In this document: positions 26,357-36,371 of the stretch, piece by piece
How the letters are laid out: each line of letters opens with the position of its first letter
How positions within the stretch are numbered: position 1 is the stretch's first letter
Assembly: GCF_016106035.1 (NCBI RefSeq)
Contig: NZ_JADKPZ010000007.1
Span: 45,230 to 109,229 of the forward strand
Length of the DNA: 64,000 nucleotides
Direction of reading: 5' to 3'
Source of the DNA: Arcobacter vandammei
GTDB taxonomy: Bacteria; Campylobacterota; Campylobacteria; Campylobacterales; Arcobacteraceae
Translations under genes and position numbers: made by a program
Notes under the pieces: model-generated
What the model saw: only the letters and a program-made list of their open reading frames with translations
The model's database searches: none
Told to the model about the DNA's origin: nothing

Positions 26357-26607
26357 TATTTAACTCCTGTAGCAAGGATAGTTTTTAGTCTAAAAGATTT
26401 AGTTTTTGACAATGGTCTACATTCAACTGCAACTACAGTGTCACCAACATTTAACTCATTTCTTTCGTCATGAATTAAATATTTTTTAAATCTTTTTACA
26501 GTTTTATGATACTTTGGGTGTAAAACTGATCTTGTAACTAAAACAGAAGCTGTTTTATCACCTGATCTTTTTACTACTACACCTTGAATCTCTCTTTTAT
26601 GTGTCAT
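26356..26607 (-). CDS. rpsQ: 30S ribosomal protein S17
   Basis: 83 aa OB-fold 16S rRNA-binding protein; [20 protein letters not shown] and [20 protein letters not shown] are diagnostic. Nine bases after rpmC. Confidence 0.96.
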   Translation of the reverse strand: MTHKREIQGVVVKRSGDKTASVLVTRSVLHPKYHKTVKRFKKYLIHDERNELNVGDTVVAVECRPLSKTKSFRLKTILATGVK

Positions 26608-26616
26608 ACTAGATCC

Positions 26617-26808
26617 TTAGTTAGCATTAAGAGCTGTAATAGCAGTCTGAATTCTAGCAATATCTTTTTTTGCTGTTCTTAACTCAGATGTATTTGTTAG
26701 CTGCATAGTTTTTAGCTTAGCTTTTAATTCAAAAAGAAGCACCTTTTTCTCTTTTAATAGTACTTGTAATTCATTCAAGTTTTTATCTTTTAAATCAGTA
26801 TAGTTCAT
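26617..26808 (-). CDS. rpmC: 50S ribosomal protein L29
   Basis: 63 aa helical-hairpin protein near the exit tunnel, contacted by SRP and trigger factor ([40 protein letters not shown]). It overlaps rplP by 14 nt. Confidence 0.96.
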   Translation of the reverse strand: MNYTDLKDKNLNELQVLLKEKKVLLFELKAKLKTMQLTNTSELRTAKKDIARIQTAITALNAN

Positions 26809-27220
26809 TTTCGCTATCTCTTGTTACAATTTTAGTTTTAAAAGGTAATTTGTACATAGCTAAAGCTAAAGCTTCTCTTGCTAATTCTTCACCAACTCCA
26901 GCCATTTCAAAACAAATTCTTCCTGGTTTGATGTTCATTACCCATTTATCAACTGAACCTTTACCTTTACCCATTCTTGTTTCTAATGGTTTTGCAGTAA
27001 GTGGTTTATCAGGGAATACCATAATCCAAACTTTCGCTTGTCTTTTTACTTTTCTAGTCATTGCAATTCTTGATGCTTCAATTTGTCTTGAATCAATTCT
27101 ACCATGCTCTAGAGCTTTAATTCCGAAATCTCCGTAAGCTAAAGAGTTACCTCTATGAGCTTGACCTCTATTTCGGCCTTTCATCATTTTTCTAAATTTA
27201 GTTCTTTTAGGAATTAACAT
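26795..27220 (-). CDS. rplP: 50S ribosomal protein L16
   Basis: 141 aa; [19 protein letters not shown], the [18 protein letters not shown] loop near the A-site tRNA, and the [15 protein letters not shown] helix. Its last 14 nt overlap rpmC. Confidence 0.97.
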   Translation of the reverse strand: MLIPKRTKFRKMMKGRNRGQAHRGNSLAYGDFGIKALEHGRIDSRQIEASRIAMTRKVKRQAKVWIMVFPDKPLTAKPLETRMGKGKGSVDKWVMNIKPGRICFEMAGVGEELAREALALAMYKLPFKTKIVTRDSENELY

Positions 27221-27222
27221 GA

Positions 27223-27927
27223 TTATTTACCTCTTTTCTTAGCAGGTCTTCTTTTTGGTTTAGCTTCACTTGTTTCAGCTTTTTCAGTTGGAATTCCTTT
27301 AGCTAATACTTCACCTTTGAAAATCCATACTTTAATACCAATACAACCATAAGTTGTGTGAGCTTCAGCAAAACCATAATCAATTCTTGCTCTTAATGTA
27401 TGTAATGGAACTCTTCCTTCTAAATACCACTCAGTTCTAGCCATTTCAGCTCCACCAAGTCTTCCAGAAACAGATACTTTAATACCTTTTGCTCCACCTT
27501 TTAATGCATTTTGCATAACTCTTTTCATTGCTCTTCTAAATGCAACTCTTCTTTCAAGTTGTTGAGCAACATTTTCAGCTGATAATTGAGCAGAAGTTTG
27601 AGGTTTTCTCTCTTCTTTAATATTAACAGCAATCTCTTTTCCAACTAATTTAGATAAAGAGTCTTTTAGTTTTTCAACATCTGCACCTTTTTTACCAATG
27701 ATAATTCCAGGTCTTGCTGCAACAACAGTTACTCTTACTTTTTTAGCTGTTCTTTCAATAACAGTTTGAGCAATTCCAGCATAATATAACTCTTTTTTAA
27801 CAAATTTTCTTATTTTGTCATCTTCAGCTACATTTGCAGGCATTGTTTCAAATTTTGGGAACCATCTTGAATCCCAGTTTCTATTGATACCTAATCTTAA
27901 ACCTATTGGACTAACTTTTTGACCCAT
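27223..27927 (-). CDS. rpsC: 30S ribosomal protein S3
   Basis: 234 aa; [14 protein letters not shown], an N-terminal KH domain with [16 protein letters not shown], and a C-terminal S3 domain ([19 protein letters not shown]). It lines the mRNA entry tunnel. A basic tail ([14 protein letters not shown]) follows the conserved domain. One-base overlap with rplV. Confidence 0.97.
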   Translation of the reverse strand: MGQKVSPIGLRLGINRNWDSRWFPKFETMPANVAEDDKIRKFVKKELYYAGIAQTVIERTAKKVRVTVVAARPGIIIGKKGADVEKLKDSLSKLVGKEIAVNIKEERKPQTSAQLSAENVAQQLERRVAFRRAMKRVMQNALKGGAKGIKVSVSGRLGGAEMARTEWYLEGRVPLHTLRARIDYGFAEAHTTYGCIGIKVWIFKGEVLAKGIPTEKAETSEAKPKRRPAKKRGK

Positions 27928-28259
27928 TATTTGTCTCCTTTTGTAGAAGCAGCTACTTCAATCATAATATGTGCAGTTGGTTTATGCTTTGGAGAAGCTG
28001 AACCTCTTGCTCTTGGAGTAAATCTTTTTAAAACTGGTCCTTTATCAACTCTAGCTGATGTAATAACTGCATCAACAGGATCTAAACCAGAATTTGCAAC
28101 AGCTGAAGCTATTACTTTAGAGATAATTCCAGCAGCTTTGTTTGGAGTAAATTGTAAAGATGCAATTGCATACTCTGCATTCATTCCTTGAACTTCTCTA
28201 GCAATAAGTCTTGCTTTAATTGGAGAAACTCTAATAAATTTTAATATTGCTCTTGCCAT
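27927..28259 (-). CDS. rplV: 50S ribosomal protein L22
   Basis: 110 aa exit-tunnel protein; [18 protein letters not shown] at the start and [20 protein letters not shown] in the beta-hairpin/tail region, where erythromycin-resistance changes occur in other species. Two bases after rpsS. Confidence 0.97.
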   Translation of the reverse strand: MARAILKFIRVSPIKARLIAREVQGMNAEYAIASLQFTPNKAAGIISKVIASAVANSGLDPVDAVITSARVDKGPVLKRFTPRARGSASPKHKPTAHIMIEVAASTKGDK

Positions 28260-28261
28260 AA

Positions 28262-28537
28262 TTACGCCTTTCTTTGAACAGAACCTTTGTGGCCCTTGAA
28301 TGTTCTAGTTGGTGCAAACTCACCTAATTTATATCCAACATGGTTCTCTGTAATTAATACAGGAACAAAGTTTCTTCCGTTATGTACATTGAATGTTAAT
28401 CCAATCATATCTGGTAATACTGTAGATCTTCTTGACCAAGTTTTGATTGGTTTTTTATCTTTTGCAGCATTTGCACTTACTACTTTTTTTAATAAGTGTG
28501 CATCTATAAATGGACCTTTTTTTATTGATCTTGCCAT
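28262..28537 (-). CDS. rpsS: 30S ribosomal protein S19
   Basis: 91 aa head protein of the small subunit; [38 protein letters not shown] and [14 protein letters not shown] are near-invariant. Nine bases after rplB. Confidence 0.97.
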   Translation of the reverse strand: MARSIKKGPFIDAHLLKKVVSANAAKDKKPIKTWSRRSTVLPDMIGLTFNVHNGRNFVPVLITENHVGYKLGEFAPTRTFKGHKGSVQRKA

Positions 28538-28546
28538 CTTATACCC

Positions 28547-29374
28547 TTATTTCTTTCTTCTTGAAATGATTAGTTTATCACTAGCTTTTTTCTTTCTAGT
28601 TTTATAACCTTTAGTTGGCATACCCCATGGAGTAACAGGATGTCTTCCAGAGTTAGTTTTACCTTCCCCTCCACCGTGTGGGTGATCAATAGGGTTCATA
28701 GCAGATCCTCTTGTTTGAGGTCTAATACCTAGGTGTCTACTTCTACCAGCTTTTCCAACTACCATATTTATATAATCTTCGTTTCCAACTACACCAATTG
28801 TAGCCATACAAACTCCAAGAATTTTTCTCATCTCACCTGAAGGTAATCTTAAGATAACATATTTATCTTCTCTACCCATGATTTGAGCATACCCACCAGC
28901 AGATCTTGCAAATTGAGCACCTTTCCCTGGTTTTAATTCTATGTTGTGAACCATTGTTCCAACTGGAATATTTGCTAATTGCATTGCATTACCTGGTAAA
29001 ATATCAAGTCCAGATATAGCAGCTTGTACTTTATCCCCAACTTTCATTCCTGATGGTTGAATGATATATCTTTTGTCTCCATCTACATATGAAACTAAAC
29101 AAATTCTACAATTTCTATATGGATCATATTCAACAGTTGCAATTGTTCCTTCTATTCCAAATTTATCTCTTTTGAAATCGATAATTCTGTATAGTTTTTT
29201 AGCACCTGCTTCTTTGTGTCTTGAAGTAATTCTTCCGTTATTATTTCTACCAGCTGCAGCTTTTACTCTTACAAGTAATGATCTTACCGTTGGTTTTGAA
29301 GTAATATCAGAACTATCAATAACTGACATAAATCTTCTAGCAGGAGTTATTGGTCTAAATTTTTTAATTGACAT
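28547..29374 (-). CDS. rplB: 50S ribosomal protein L2
   Basis: 275 aa; OB and SH3-like domains ([37 protein letters not shown]) and the PTC-proximal [13 protein letters not shown], with the His used in subunit association and peptidyl transfer. Ordinary length. Confidence 0.97.
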   Translation of the reverse strand: MSIKKFRPITPARRFMSVIDSSDITSKPTVRSLLVRVKAAAGRNNNGRITSRHKEAGAKKLYRIIDFKRDKFGIEGTIATVEYDPYRNCRICLVSYVDGDKRYIIQPSGMKVGDKVQAAISGLDILPGNAMQLANIPVGTMVHNIELKPGKGAQFARSAGGYAQIMGREDKYVILRLPSGEMRKILGVCMATIGVVGNEDYINMVVGKAGRSRHLGIRPQTRGSAMNPIDHPHGGGEGKTNSGRHPVTPWGMPTKGYKTRKKKASDKLIISRRKK

Positions 29375-29384
29375 TTTTTACTCC

Positions 29385-29666
29385 TTATGCTGAAAGGTTC
29401 GCAATTGCTGCGCCTTCTGGTAGTGTTACATAGAATTTTTTGAAATCAACTCTTTTACCAAGTTTCCCTCTAAATCTTTTAACTTTTCCATCTTGTCTTA
29501 AAGAGTTAATTTTTGTTGGAACAACTCCAAAATACTCTTTGAAAACCTCTTTTAAACCTGTTTTAGTCATTCTAGGACTAGTTTGAACAACGATTACACC
29601 GTTTTCTTGAAGCTCAATTGTTTTTTCTGTATATAAAATTGATTTAATATCTGTAATATCTGCCAT
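29385..29666 (-). CDS. rplW: 50S ribosomal protein L23
   Basis: 93 aa tunnel-exit protein, the docking site of trigger factor and SRP ([35 protein letters not shown]). One base after rplD, ten before rplB. Confidence 0.96.
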   Translation of the reverse strand: MADITDIKSILYTEKTIELQENGVIVVQTSPRMTKTGLKEVFKEYFGVVPTKINSLRQDGKVKRFRGKLGKRVDFKKFYVTLPEGAAIANLSA

Positions 29667-29667
29667 C

Positions 29668-30279
29668 TTAAGCCTCTTTTGTTAATAAATCAAGTACTGA
29701 TTTTTCAATTAGCACAGAGTGATAAACTGCAAGTAAATAAGCATTTACTTCTTGTTTTTCTACTACATAACAGTTTTTAATGTTTCTAAATGCTAAATAA
29801 GTTTTTTCATCAATTGTATCAACTACGATTAATGTATCTCTTTTATTTAATTTAGCTAAAACTGCAACCGCATCTTTTGTTTTACCTGACTCTAATTTTA
29901 AAGAATCAACAACAAAAAGTGAACCATTATTTGCTTGTGCATTTAAAGCATATTTAAGTGCTAAAGCTTTTTGTTTTTTATTTACTTTTTGCTCATAATT
30001 TCTTTTAGTAGGACCGAAAACAACTCCCCCACCAACAAATAAAGGAGATCTTTTTGAACCCCATCTAGCTCCACCAGAACCTTTTTGAGCTTTTGGTTTT
30101 TTACCACCACCACTTACTTCTGCTCTTGTTTTTGCAGCTGCAGTGTTTGCTCTTAAAGATGATAAATATGATTTAACATATAAATATAAGTTATGTCTAT
30201 TTATCTCTTCATAACTTGCTGGTAAAACTACTTCACCATTATTTTCAAATTTTGCATTTAATACTATTGCTTTACTCAT
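29668..30279 (-). CDS. rplD: 50S ribosomal protein L4
   Basis: 203 aa; the tunnel-lining loop is visible ([20 protein letters not shown], followed by [19 protein letters not shown]). In enterobacteria L4 also represses the S10 operon through its leader; the roughly 60-nt leader here is much shorter. ATGA overlap with rplC. Confidence 0.96.
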   Translation of the reverse strand: MSKAIVLNAKFENNGEVVLPASYEEINRHNLYLYVKSYLSSLRANTAAAKTRAEVSGGGKKPKAQKGSGGARWGSKRSPLFVGGGVVFGPTKRNYEQKVNKKQKALALKYALNAQANNGSLFVVDSLKLESGKTKDAVAVLAKLNKRDTLIVVDTIDEKTYLAFRNIKNCYVVEKQEVNAYLLAVYHSVLIEKSVLDLLTKEA

Positions 30280-30851
30280 TTAGCAACCTTTACTTTTCCT
30301 AGTCTTCCATTAGCTCCAGATACTGAACCTTTTAAAACTAAAATTCCAGTTTCTGCATCAAATGATAAAACTTCATTTTTTACAGTTACATTTGTATTTC
30401 CGTATTGACCTGGCATTTTTTTACCTGGTTGAACTCTTCCTGGGAACTCACAGTTACCAATTGAACCTGTTCTTTTACCCATTCTATGTCCGTGAGAACT
30501 TCTTCCACCAGCAAAATTCCATCTTTTAACAACACCAGAGAAACCTCTACCTTTTGTTTTAAAAGTTGTCTTAACTACTTTTGCTTCACCTAATCCTGCA
30601 AGATCTAAATCTCCAGCTTCACTATTTGCTACAGTAATTGTTGCAAATCTGTTAAACTCTTTAGATAGGCTATATTTTTTTTGTTGACCTTCTATAGCTT
30701 TGTTAAATTTTTTACCATTGCTATAAGAAACTAATGCTACACCATCAGTAACTTGACATACCTTTGTATCAAGAACTTTTAAAAGTGTAACCGCTGTACT
30801 TGGAACAGATACTGTTCTACTCATACCGATTTTTTGAACTATGAATTCCAT
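30276..30851 (-). CDS. rplC: 50S ribosomal protein L3
   Basis: 191 aa; [20 protein letters not shown] and [16 protein letters not shown] mark the extension that reaches the peptidyl-transferase centre. ATGA overlap with rplD; 20 bases after rpsJ. Confidence 0.97.
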   Translation of the reverse strand: MEFIVQKIGMSRTVSVPSTAVTLLKVLDTKVCQVTDGVALVSYSNGKKFNKAIEGQQKKYSLSKEFNRFATITVANSEAGDLDLAGLGEAKVVKTTFKTKGRGFSGVVKRWNFAGGRSSHGHRMGKRTGSIGNCEFPGRVQPGKKMPGQYGNTNVTVKNEVLSFDAETGILVLKGSVSGANGRLGKVKVAK

Positions 30852-30871
30852 CTTGTATTACCCTTTCTTAA

Positions 30872-31186
30872 TTATTCTTGACCCATTGATCTTACTTCAA
30901 CATCAACTTCAGGAGCTAAGTCTAGTTTCATTAAAGAATCAACAGTATCAGCAGTAGCTGCGATAATATCGATAATTCTTGAATGAACTCTAATCTCAAA
31001 TTGTTCTCTTGAATCTTTGTTTACGTGAGGACCTTTGATAACTGTATATCTTCTGATTTTTGTAGGAAGAGGGATTGGACCTCTCAAATCAGCACCAGTT
31101 CTTTTAACAGCTTCAACAATTGAAGCAACACTTCTGTCTAAAACTCTATGATCATAAGCTTTAAGCTTTAATCTGATTTTTTCCAT
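30872..31186 (-). CDS. rpsJ: 30S ribosomal protein S10
   Basis: 104 aa; first gene of the operon. [20 protein letters not shown] and the loop [20 protein letters not shown] are diagnostic. S10 is also NusE, a partner of NusB in antitermination. An AAAGGA ribosome-binding site lies about seven bases before the ATG. Confidence 0.97.
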   Translation of the reverse strand: MEKIRLKLKAYDHRVLDRSVASIVEAVKRTGADLRGPIPLPTKIRRYTVIKGPHVNKDSREQFEIRVHSRIIDIIAATADTVDSLMKLDLAPEVDVEVRSMGQE

Positions 31187-31253
31187 ATATTTTTTCCTTT
31201 AAAGAACTCGTTAGACTCCAAAATTTGGCTCTAACCACATTAAGTGGACGCGG

Positions 31254-31282
31254 ATTATAACTTAAAAGGGGTTAAATGTCAA
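31254..31282 (-). promoter_or_regulatory. Consensus sigma-70 promoter of the S10 operon
   Basis: On the minus strand TTGACA (31277-31282) and TATAAT (31254-31259) are both perfect and separated by exactly 17 bases. Transcription should begin near 31247, giving a leader of about 60 nt that contains a small CCAC/GTGG stem. Campylobacterota promoters usually lack a good -35 box, so this is an exceptionally strong promoter for the group. Confidence 0.88.
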
Positions 31283-31338
31283 GAATTATGGGTGTTTGCT
31301 AAAAAAATATTTAAATTTATTTCCTTTATAAAAGGAAT

Positions 31339-31374
31339 AATTATAGCTTTTTAGCTATACTAAAAGCTATAATT
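31339..31374 (-). terminator. Terminator after the zinc-ribbon gene
   Basis: Arms AATTATAGCTTTT (31339-31351) and AAAAGCTATAATT (31362-31374) with a ten-base loop, 13 bases past the stop of the minus-strand zinc-ribbon gene. A second small hairpin TTCCTTT/AAAGGAA (31321-31337) follows at once. Together they insulate the ribosomal promoter. Confidence 0.75.
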
Positions 31375-31387
31375 AAGATTTGAAAGT

Positions 31388-32629
31388 TTATTCGTTTTCC
31401 ATAGAAGTACCACAATATTGGCAAAAATTAAATCCTAAAATAGTATCTTTTTGGCAATAATTACATTTTGTAGTTAATTTATTTTGGCAAATTGGGCAAA
31501 AATTCATCATCAAATATGAGACTCTATTTCCGCAAGAATTACATAAATTTTGATTAAATGAATCTATTCTTGAAATCTTATTTTTTTTCATTAATTCATT
31601 TTGTTCTTTAAATCTTTTTTGTATTTTGATAATTATAATTGCAAAAATAACTACAAAAACTATTACTAAAAAATAATAAACAACAAATGGAATATCCAAA
31701 TTATAGAAAAATTCTATAATTTTTGACAAAAATACTTTTGGAAGAAATTTATAAATAATTTCAAAAATTGTAAAAAGTGTAGGAATTAATGCTATAAAAA
31801 ATAGGTTTTTAAAAATTATATATAGTATATATTTTTCATCTTTTTGATATTTCTTCATAATATAAAAAAATGCAAAAACCAAAGGAAGTAAAAATAGCAT
31901 TTTAACTATCTCAATCATATAGTAATAGAATCTAAAAGCTTTTCTCTCATCTTCTAAATAACTCTCTTTATTTTTTAAAATAAAGTTTTCAAGCTCTTTT
32001 ATAGTTGATATACTTGCAAAATTTTTATATATATCATCTTTTTGCGATTTTAAACTTTCTAATTTATTTAAAGAATCATCATATTTTTGCTTAATATTTT
32101 CAGAATTCACACCATTTTCAATCAAAGATTTATCATCACTTTGAGATGCAATTTTTTCAAACAATATAGTATTATAATTATTTCTATAATAATTTAACTC
32201 ATCTTCAAGCTTATAAATCTCATTATTTAATTTTTGAATTTCTTTTTTTATCTCTTTTTTGTTGTACTCATTTTTTACAAGATTAACAAATTTATCCACA
32301 TCTAAGCATCTTAAATCTACTTCATCTTTATTTTTTTGTATTTCATTTTTATAGTTAGATGTACTATCTTCATAGCTTTGATAATAAGCAAGATTTGTAA
32401 ATGTATCAAAATTTGATATATTTTCACTTTTAATAATATTTGTACAATAGTATGGATATTTATTTGAAGGAGAGTTTACAAAGCTTGTTTGAAAATTTAG
32501 TCCTTCTAAAATTATATTAAAAACTATAATATTTAATATAATAATAAAAAGAATCGTCAATTTTGATAGTTTCTCTTTTGTACCATAGACAAAATTATTT
32601 TTGTAAAATTTTTGAATAAAATTTTTCAT
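31388..32629 (-). CDS. Membrane protein with coiled coil and double zinc ribbon
   Basis: 413 aa, not recognised as a named family. One N-terminal membrane helix (about 24-44) leads to an extracytoplasmic, charged coiled-coil region (about 85-225, with KKEIQKLNNEIYKLEDELNY). Three more helices follow (about 228-330), and the cytoplasmic tail holds two zinc ribbons: CNSCG...CPIC and CNYCQ...CQYCG. The double ribbon recalls DZANK-type domains seen in many bacterial membrane proteins of unknown role. It is a single gene with its own terminator. Confidence 0.7.
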   Translation of the reverse strand: MKNFIQKFYKNNFVYGTKEKLSKLTILFIIILNIIVFNIILEGLNFQTSFVNSPSNKYPYYCTNIIKSENISNFDTFTNLAYYQSYEDSTSNYKNEIQKNKDEVDLRCLDVDKFVNLVKNEYNKKEIKKEIQKLNNEIYKLEDELNYYRNNYNTILFEKIASQSDDKSLIENGVNSENIKQKYDDSLNKLESLKSQKDDIYKNFASISTIKELENFILKNKESYLEDERKAFRFYYYMIEIVKMLFLLPLVFAFFYIMKKYQKDEKYILYIIFKNLFFIALIPTLFTIFEIIYKFLPKVFLSKIIEFFYNLDIPFVVYYFLVIVFVVIFAIIIIKIQKRFKEQNELMKKNKISRIDSFNQNLCNSCGNRVSYLMMNFCPICQNKLTTKCNYCQKDTILGFNFCQYCGTSMENE

Positions 32630-32671
32630 TGTTTCCCTTATTTTATAATATGGGAAATAATAGCATATTGT

Positions 32672-33160
32672 TTATAAGAAATATTTTTCTACATTATTTT
32701 TAAGTTTAGAATAAATCTCACTAAAATCTGCAGGATAAACTCTAACTCCAGCGATAGTTGAAATAAAGTTTGTATCTCCTAGCCATCTTGGAACTAAATG
32801 ATAATGTACATGTTGTTCTATTCCAGCACCAGCAGCTTTTCCCAAATTCATTCCTAAATTTACACCCTCACAAGGCATAATCTCTTTTAAAAGCTTAACA
32901 GCTTGTCTTGCTCTTTTTGAAACTCTTTGCCAAACAACTTCATCTAAATCTTCGATATTTGAAGTGTGAAAATGTGGAATTACCATAAAATGCCCAGGGC
33001 TATAAGGATATTTATTCATAACGACATAGCAATACTCATCAGAAAATAAAACTTCATATTTCTCATCATCTCTATTTTTTGAGATATGACAAAAAATACA
33101 ATCTTTTATTTTCTCATCGCTAACATAAGAGTATCGCCAAGGTGCATAAATGTGTTCCAT
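32672..33160 (-). CDS. HIT-family nucleotide hydrolase/transferase
   Basis: 162 aa. The HIT catalytic triad motif is HVHYHLVPRW near residue 107, with the supporting SPGHFMVIPHFHTSN. An N-terminal CIFCHI pair with a later H may bind zinc, as in several HIT proteins. The branch resembles AP4A phosphorylase/Hint-like hydrolases; the exact substrate cannot be assigned. Last gene of the ruvA-ddl-hydrolase-murF-HIT operon, ten bases after murF. Confidence 0.88.
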   Translation of the reverse strand: MEHIYAPWRYSYVSDEKIKDCIFCHISKNRDDEKYEVLFSDEYCYVVMNKYPYSPGHFMVIPHFHTSNIEDLDEVVWQRVSKRARQAVKLLKEIMPCEGVNLGMNLGKAAGAGIEQHVHYHLVPRWLGDTNFISTIAGVRVYPADFSEIYSKLKNNVEKYFL

Positions 33161-33169
33161 TATTTAACC

Positions 33170-34606
33170 TTAAATAAAGTTTGGTGCATCATTTGCAAAC
33201 AAAATCAAATCACCTACTCTTGTACTTCTTGCCAAAATAGTTGTCATTTGAGCTTTGTCTTTTAGAACTATTAATTTACTTTTGTCTATATTTGAAGTAA
33301 AAATATGTGTATTTAAACTTCCTGTTACTATTACTAAATCAAAAGTTTCATTAATTGCTTTTGCTAACATAATATTTGCTGTATCAGTAGCTTCAACAAG
33401 TCCTGGAGTTATAATAACTCTTCTTCCATCATAAGTTGAAGATATTTTAACAGCTTCAAGCATACCTTCAAGATTTCCATTAAATGAGTCATCTAAAATA
33501 ACTTTTCCATTTTGCTCTATTTTTTGAAGTCTATGTTCAACTTGGGGAATAGTTGTAAGTGCTGCTTTTATCTCTAAAATACTCATTCCTAAGTTATATG
33601 CTACTAAAATAACTGCTGTTAAATTTATCGCATTAAAACTTCCTAAAATTGGAGCATAAAAATCTTCAATTCTACCACCAACTTCAACTTCAAACCAAAT
33701 ACCGTCTAAAGTACTTTTTGTAATATTTAAATTATTTGGAAATTTCGTAATTTTTGGATAATCATTAATTGGAACACTTTCGTGAACAAATCCCATCTCC
33801 ATTCTAGGAGATTTTAATATCTCCATTTTTGTATGAATAATATTATTTAAAGTTTTGAAATACTCAATATGTTGTTCTCCAACACTTCCAATAACACAAA
33901 TTTGTGGCTCTAAAAAAAGTGTAATTTCTTCTATATCACCTTTTACTCTAGCTCCTGCTTCTGCTATATAAATTTGAGTATCAAGAGGTAAATCTCTATT
34001 TACATCAAGAACTAATCCAGCAATTGTATTCACACTTCTTGGAGTTTTATATACTTTAAATCTTGATTTTAAAACATGGTATAAAAAATTTTTAATAGAA
34101 GTTTTTCCAAAAGATGCCGTAATTGCAACTGTTCTAAGACCTGCTATACTTCTATGTCTTTGTTTTGCTCTATTTTTAAATGAGATAAAAAATATTTTTT
34201 CTAAAATAGTACTTACTATATAAGTTAAAATAAGAGGAATAAAAATAATTTTTTCAACACAATCTTCAAAACTAAGACACAAAGCAATAAGCATAAAAGA
34301 TAAAATCAGTAAAATTGCCAAAAATCTCTTTACTCTTGATGTCATTATAAGTGGATTTGTAAGTTTTCTATTCCATAAAATAAAACTTGTAAGATAAATA
34401 ACAAAGAAATATGCTGCAAAATATGGTTCAGGTATTAAATAAAAAAGAATTATAGGAGAAGCAAAATATGTTATATGCCACTGCCATTTGTGGTGTTTAA
34501 ATATAACTCTATCTAGTTTATAGTTGTACCATTGAAGGTTTGTAATTAAATACCAACCTAAACTCATAATTAAAATAATATGTGTAATTATATTAAGATA
34601 TTCCAT
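33170..34606 (-). CDS. murF: UDP-N-acetylmuramoyl-tripeptide--D-Ala-D-Ala ligase, with membrane N-terminus
   Basis: Adds D-Ala-D-Ala to the peptidoglycan precursor. About the first 150 residues are membrane helices, an extension that Campylobacterota MurF often has. The Mur-ligase core follows: P-loop ASFGKTSIKN, the RSVNTIAG substrate loop, IAEAGARVKGDIEE, and the C-terminal LDDSFNGNLEGM. Being directly after ddl, whose product is its substrate, supports the call. An ATG at 34636 would give a 44-nt overlap; I prefer the ATG at 34604-34606 (14-nt overlap), but the choice is not certain. Confidence 0.87.
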   Translation of the reverse strand: MEYLNIITHIILIMSLGWYLITNLQWYNYKLDRVIFKHHKWQWHITYFASPIILFYLIPEPYFAAYFFVIYLTSFILWNRKLTNPLIMTSRVKRFLAILLILSFMLIALCLSFEDCVEKIIFIPLILTYIVSTILEKIFFISFKNRAKQRHRSIAGLRTVAITASFGKTSIKNFLYHVLKSRFKVYKTPRSVNTIAGLVLDVNRDLPLDTQIYIAEAGARVKGDIEEITLFLEPQICVIGSVGEQHIEYFKTLNNIIHTKMEILKSPRMEMGFVHESVPINDYPKITKFPNNLNITKSTLDGIWFEVEVGGRIEDFYAPILGSFNAINLTAVILVAYNLGMSILEIKAALTTIPQVEHRLQKIEQNGKVILDDSFNGNLEGMLEAVKISSTYDGRRVIITPGLVEATDTANIMLAKAINETFDLVIVTGSLNTHIFTSNIDKSKLIVLKDKAQMTTILARSTRVGDLILFANDAPNFI

Positions 34607-35312
34607 CTTCCACTCTTTTACTAATATTTTCTGCATTTTTTAGGAAAAAATAGTGATCTCCACTATATGATACAAAACTAGAGTTTTTTATCAAATTTGC
34701 TATTTTTTTTCCAGACTCCAAAGATGTAGCACTATCTTCTTCTCCCCAAAAAATCAAAGTATTATTTGAGAAGTTTGCAAAATATGAGCTAAAATCTTCA
34801 TCTACAACATTTTTAAAAGTAGCATACATATTTTCACTCATTTTTTCTACATCTTTACTTCTAAAAATTTTTGTAAAATTTTTAAGTCCTAAACTATTTA
34901 AAAGTTTAGCAAAAAATATTTTTATTTTTACCTTTGTTGATTTTTCCTCTAAAATTCCTGCACTGCTTAATAATATTAGATTTTCTGGATTTAGAAGTGT
35001 TGCTACTTTACCACCAAAAGAGTGTCCAGCTATTGCTATAGTATTTGAATTTATAGATATTAAAAACTCTTTTACAATTTTTGAATAATCATTTGTAGTT
35101 AAAATATATGAATTTTGCGATTTTCCAAAACCTGGCATATCAAGGTAAATATGTCTATAATCTTTTAAATAAGAAGAGAATGCACCTTTCATAATATCTT
35201 TATTTGAACCCCAACCATGTAAAAATAGAATATCTTTTGTTTGTGAAGGATTTAATAACTCATAAGAGAGTTCAAAACTTTTTCCTTCAACTACAAGATT
35301 TTTTATTGCCAA
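34593..35312 (-). CDS. Alpha/beta hydrolase
   Basis: 239 aa serine hydrolase fold: oxyanion region FLHGWGSNKD, nucleophile elbow AGHSFGGKVA, acid EEDSATS region, and the catalytic His in SGDHYFFLKN. The substrate is unknown. Lying between ddl and murF in a cell-wall operon, it may act on a wall or lipid precursor, but this is only positional inference. The start is TTG, two bases after the ddl stop, with AAGGA upstream. Confidence 0.85.
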   Translation of the reverse strand: MAIKNLVVEGKSFELSYELLNPSQTKDILFLHGWGSNKDIMKGAFSSYLKDYRHIYLDMPGFGKSQNSYILTTNDYSKIVKEFLISINSNTIAIAGHSFGGKVATLLNPENLILLSSAGILEEKSTKVKIKIFFAKLLNSLGLKNFTKIFRSKDVEKMSENMYATFKNVVDEDFSSYFANFSNNTLIFWGEEDSATSLESGKKIANLIKNSSFVSYSGDHYFFLKNAENISKRVEDGIS

Positions 35313-35314
35313 AC

Positions 35315-36355
35315 TTATTTTCCTTTTGCAAATTGGATTTTATTTACATACTCAAATGTAACAGGAATATGTTTTTTCTTTGGAAGATTTGAAGCAACTT
35401 TGTTGAATACATCTTGAAAATCACTAAATAGATAGTTTGCCATAGATCCTGGAATTGAGTTTATCTCATTTAAATAAACTTTATCATCAACAACAAAAAA
35501 ATCACATCTGATTATTGAGCCTTCAAAAAGTGTATTATAAAGTCTTTTGAAGCTCTCTTTTATTTCACTATTTAATTTTTCCCCTAAATCAACCTCTTTT
35601 GCTTTTGAAGTTCTTGAAAAATCAAGATATTTTTTATCAAAATCCAAGAATTCTGCTTTTTGTGGCTCTTCTATAATAGATAAAATAAACTCCCCATTTA
35701 CTTTTGTTCCTGCAAGATTGTACTCTTTAACTCCACTAATAAATGGTTCAATAATAATAGCATCATCAAATTCAAAAGCTACATCTTTTGCATAATCTAA
35801 CTCTTCTTGATTTTTTACAATAGCAACACCAATTGAACTTCCCAATTTAACTGGTTTTAAAATAACTGGAAACATATCAACTTTTATCTCATCATTTTTT
35901 GTAAAATATTTGTAATCAAGAGTATTTACTCCAACACTTGCAGCATAACCTTTTGTGATAAATTTATTTGAACTAACAACACAAGCTTCTGTTCGTGGAG
36001 ATATATAAGGAATATTATAAAAATCTAAAACTGAAGCTATAACACCATCTTCACCATCTCCACCGTGAGATAGATTTAAAACTAAATCATAATCAATATT
36101 TTGTTTACTTCTTAAAAAACCAGACTCTTTATAAAAACCTTTCATTTTAAAATGAACTTTTGGACACTTTTTGTACTCTTTACTAGAAAATAGTTTTGAG
36201 TTGATTTTAAAAGTTGGAATTTCAAAAATCTCTCTATTTTCATCAATATAAAAATATATTAAATCATCTTTTAAAACATCTTTCATAGCAATTGAGCTTA
36301 CTATTGAAATTTCGTGTTCAAAACTTAATCCACCAAAAAGTATAGCTATTTTCAT
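35315..36355 (-). CDS. ddl: D-alanine--D-alanine ligase
   Basis: 346 aa ATP-grasp ligase. N-terminal AILFGGLSFEHEISIVSS, NLSHGGDGEDGVIAS, the ATP-binding VKLGSSIGVAIV and the Mg-binding VYLNEINSIPGSM are all present. It supplies the dipeptide used by MurF downstream. 16 bases after ruvA. Confidence 0.95.
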   Translation of the reverse strand: MKIAILFGGLSFEHEISIVSSIAMKDVLKDDLIYFYIDENREIFEIPTFKINSKLFSSKEYKKCPKVHFKMKGFYKESGFLRSKQNIDYDLVLNLSHGGDGEDGVIASVLDFYNIPYISPRTEACVVSSNKFITKGYAASVGVNTLDYKYFTKNDEIKVDMFPVILKPVKLGSSIGVAIVKNQEELDYAKDVAFEFDDAIIIEPFISGVKEYNLAGTKVNGEFILSIIEEPQKAEFLDFDKKYLDFSRTSKAKEVDLGEKLNSEIKESFKRLYNTLFEGSIIRCDFFVVDDKVYLNEINSIPGSMANYLFSDFQDVFNKVASNLPKKKHIPVTFEYVNKIQFAKGK

Positions 36356-36371
36356 TATAAATTTTTCCTTT

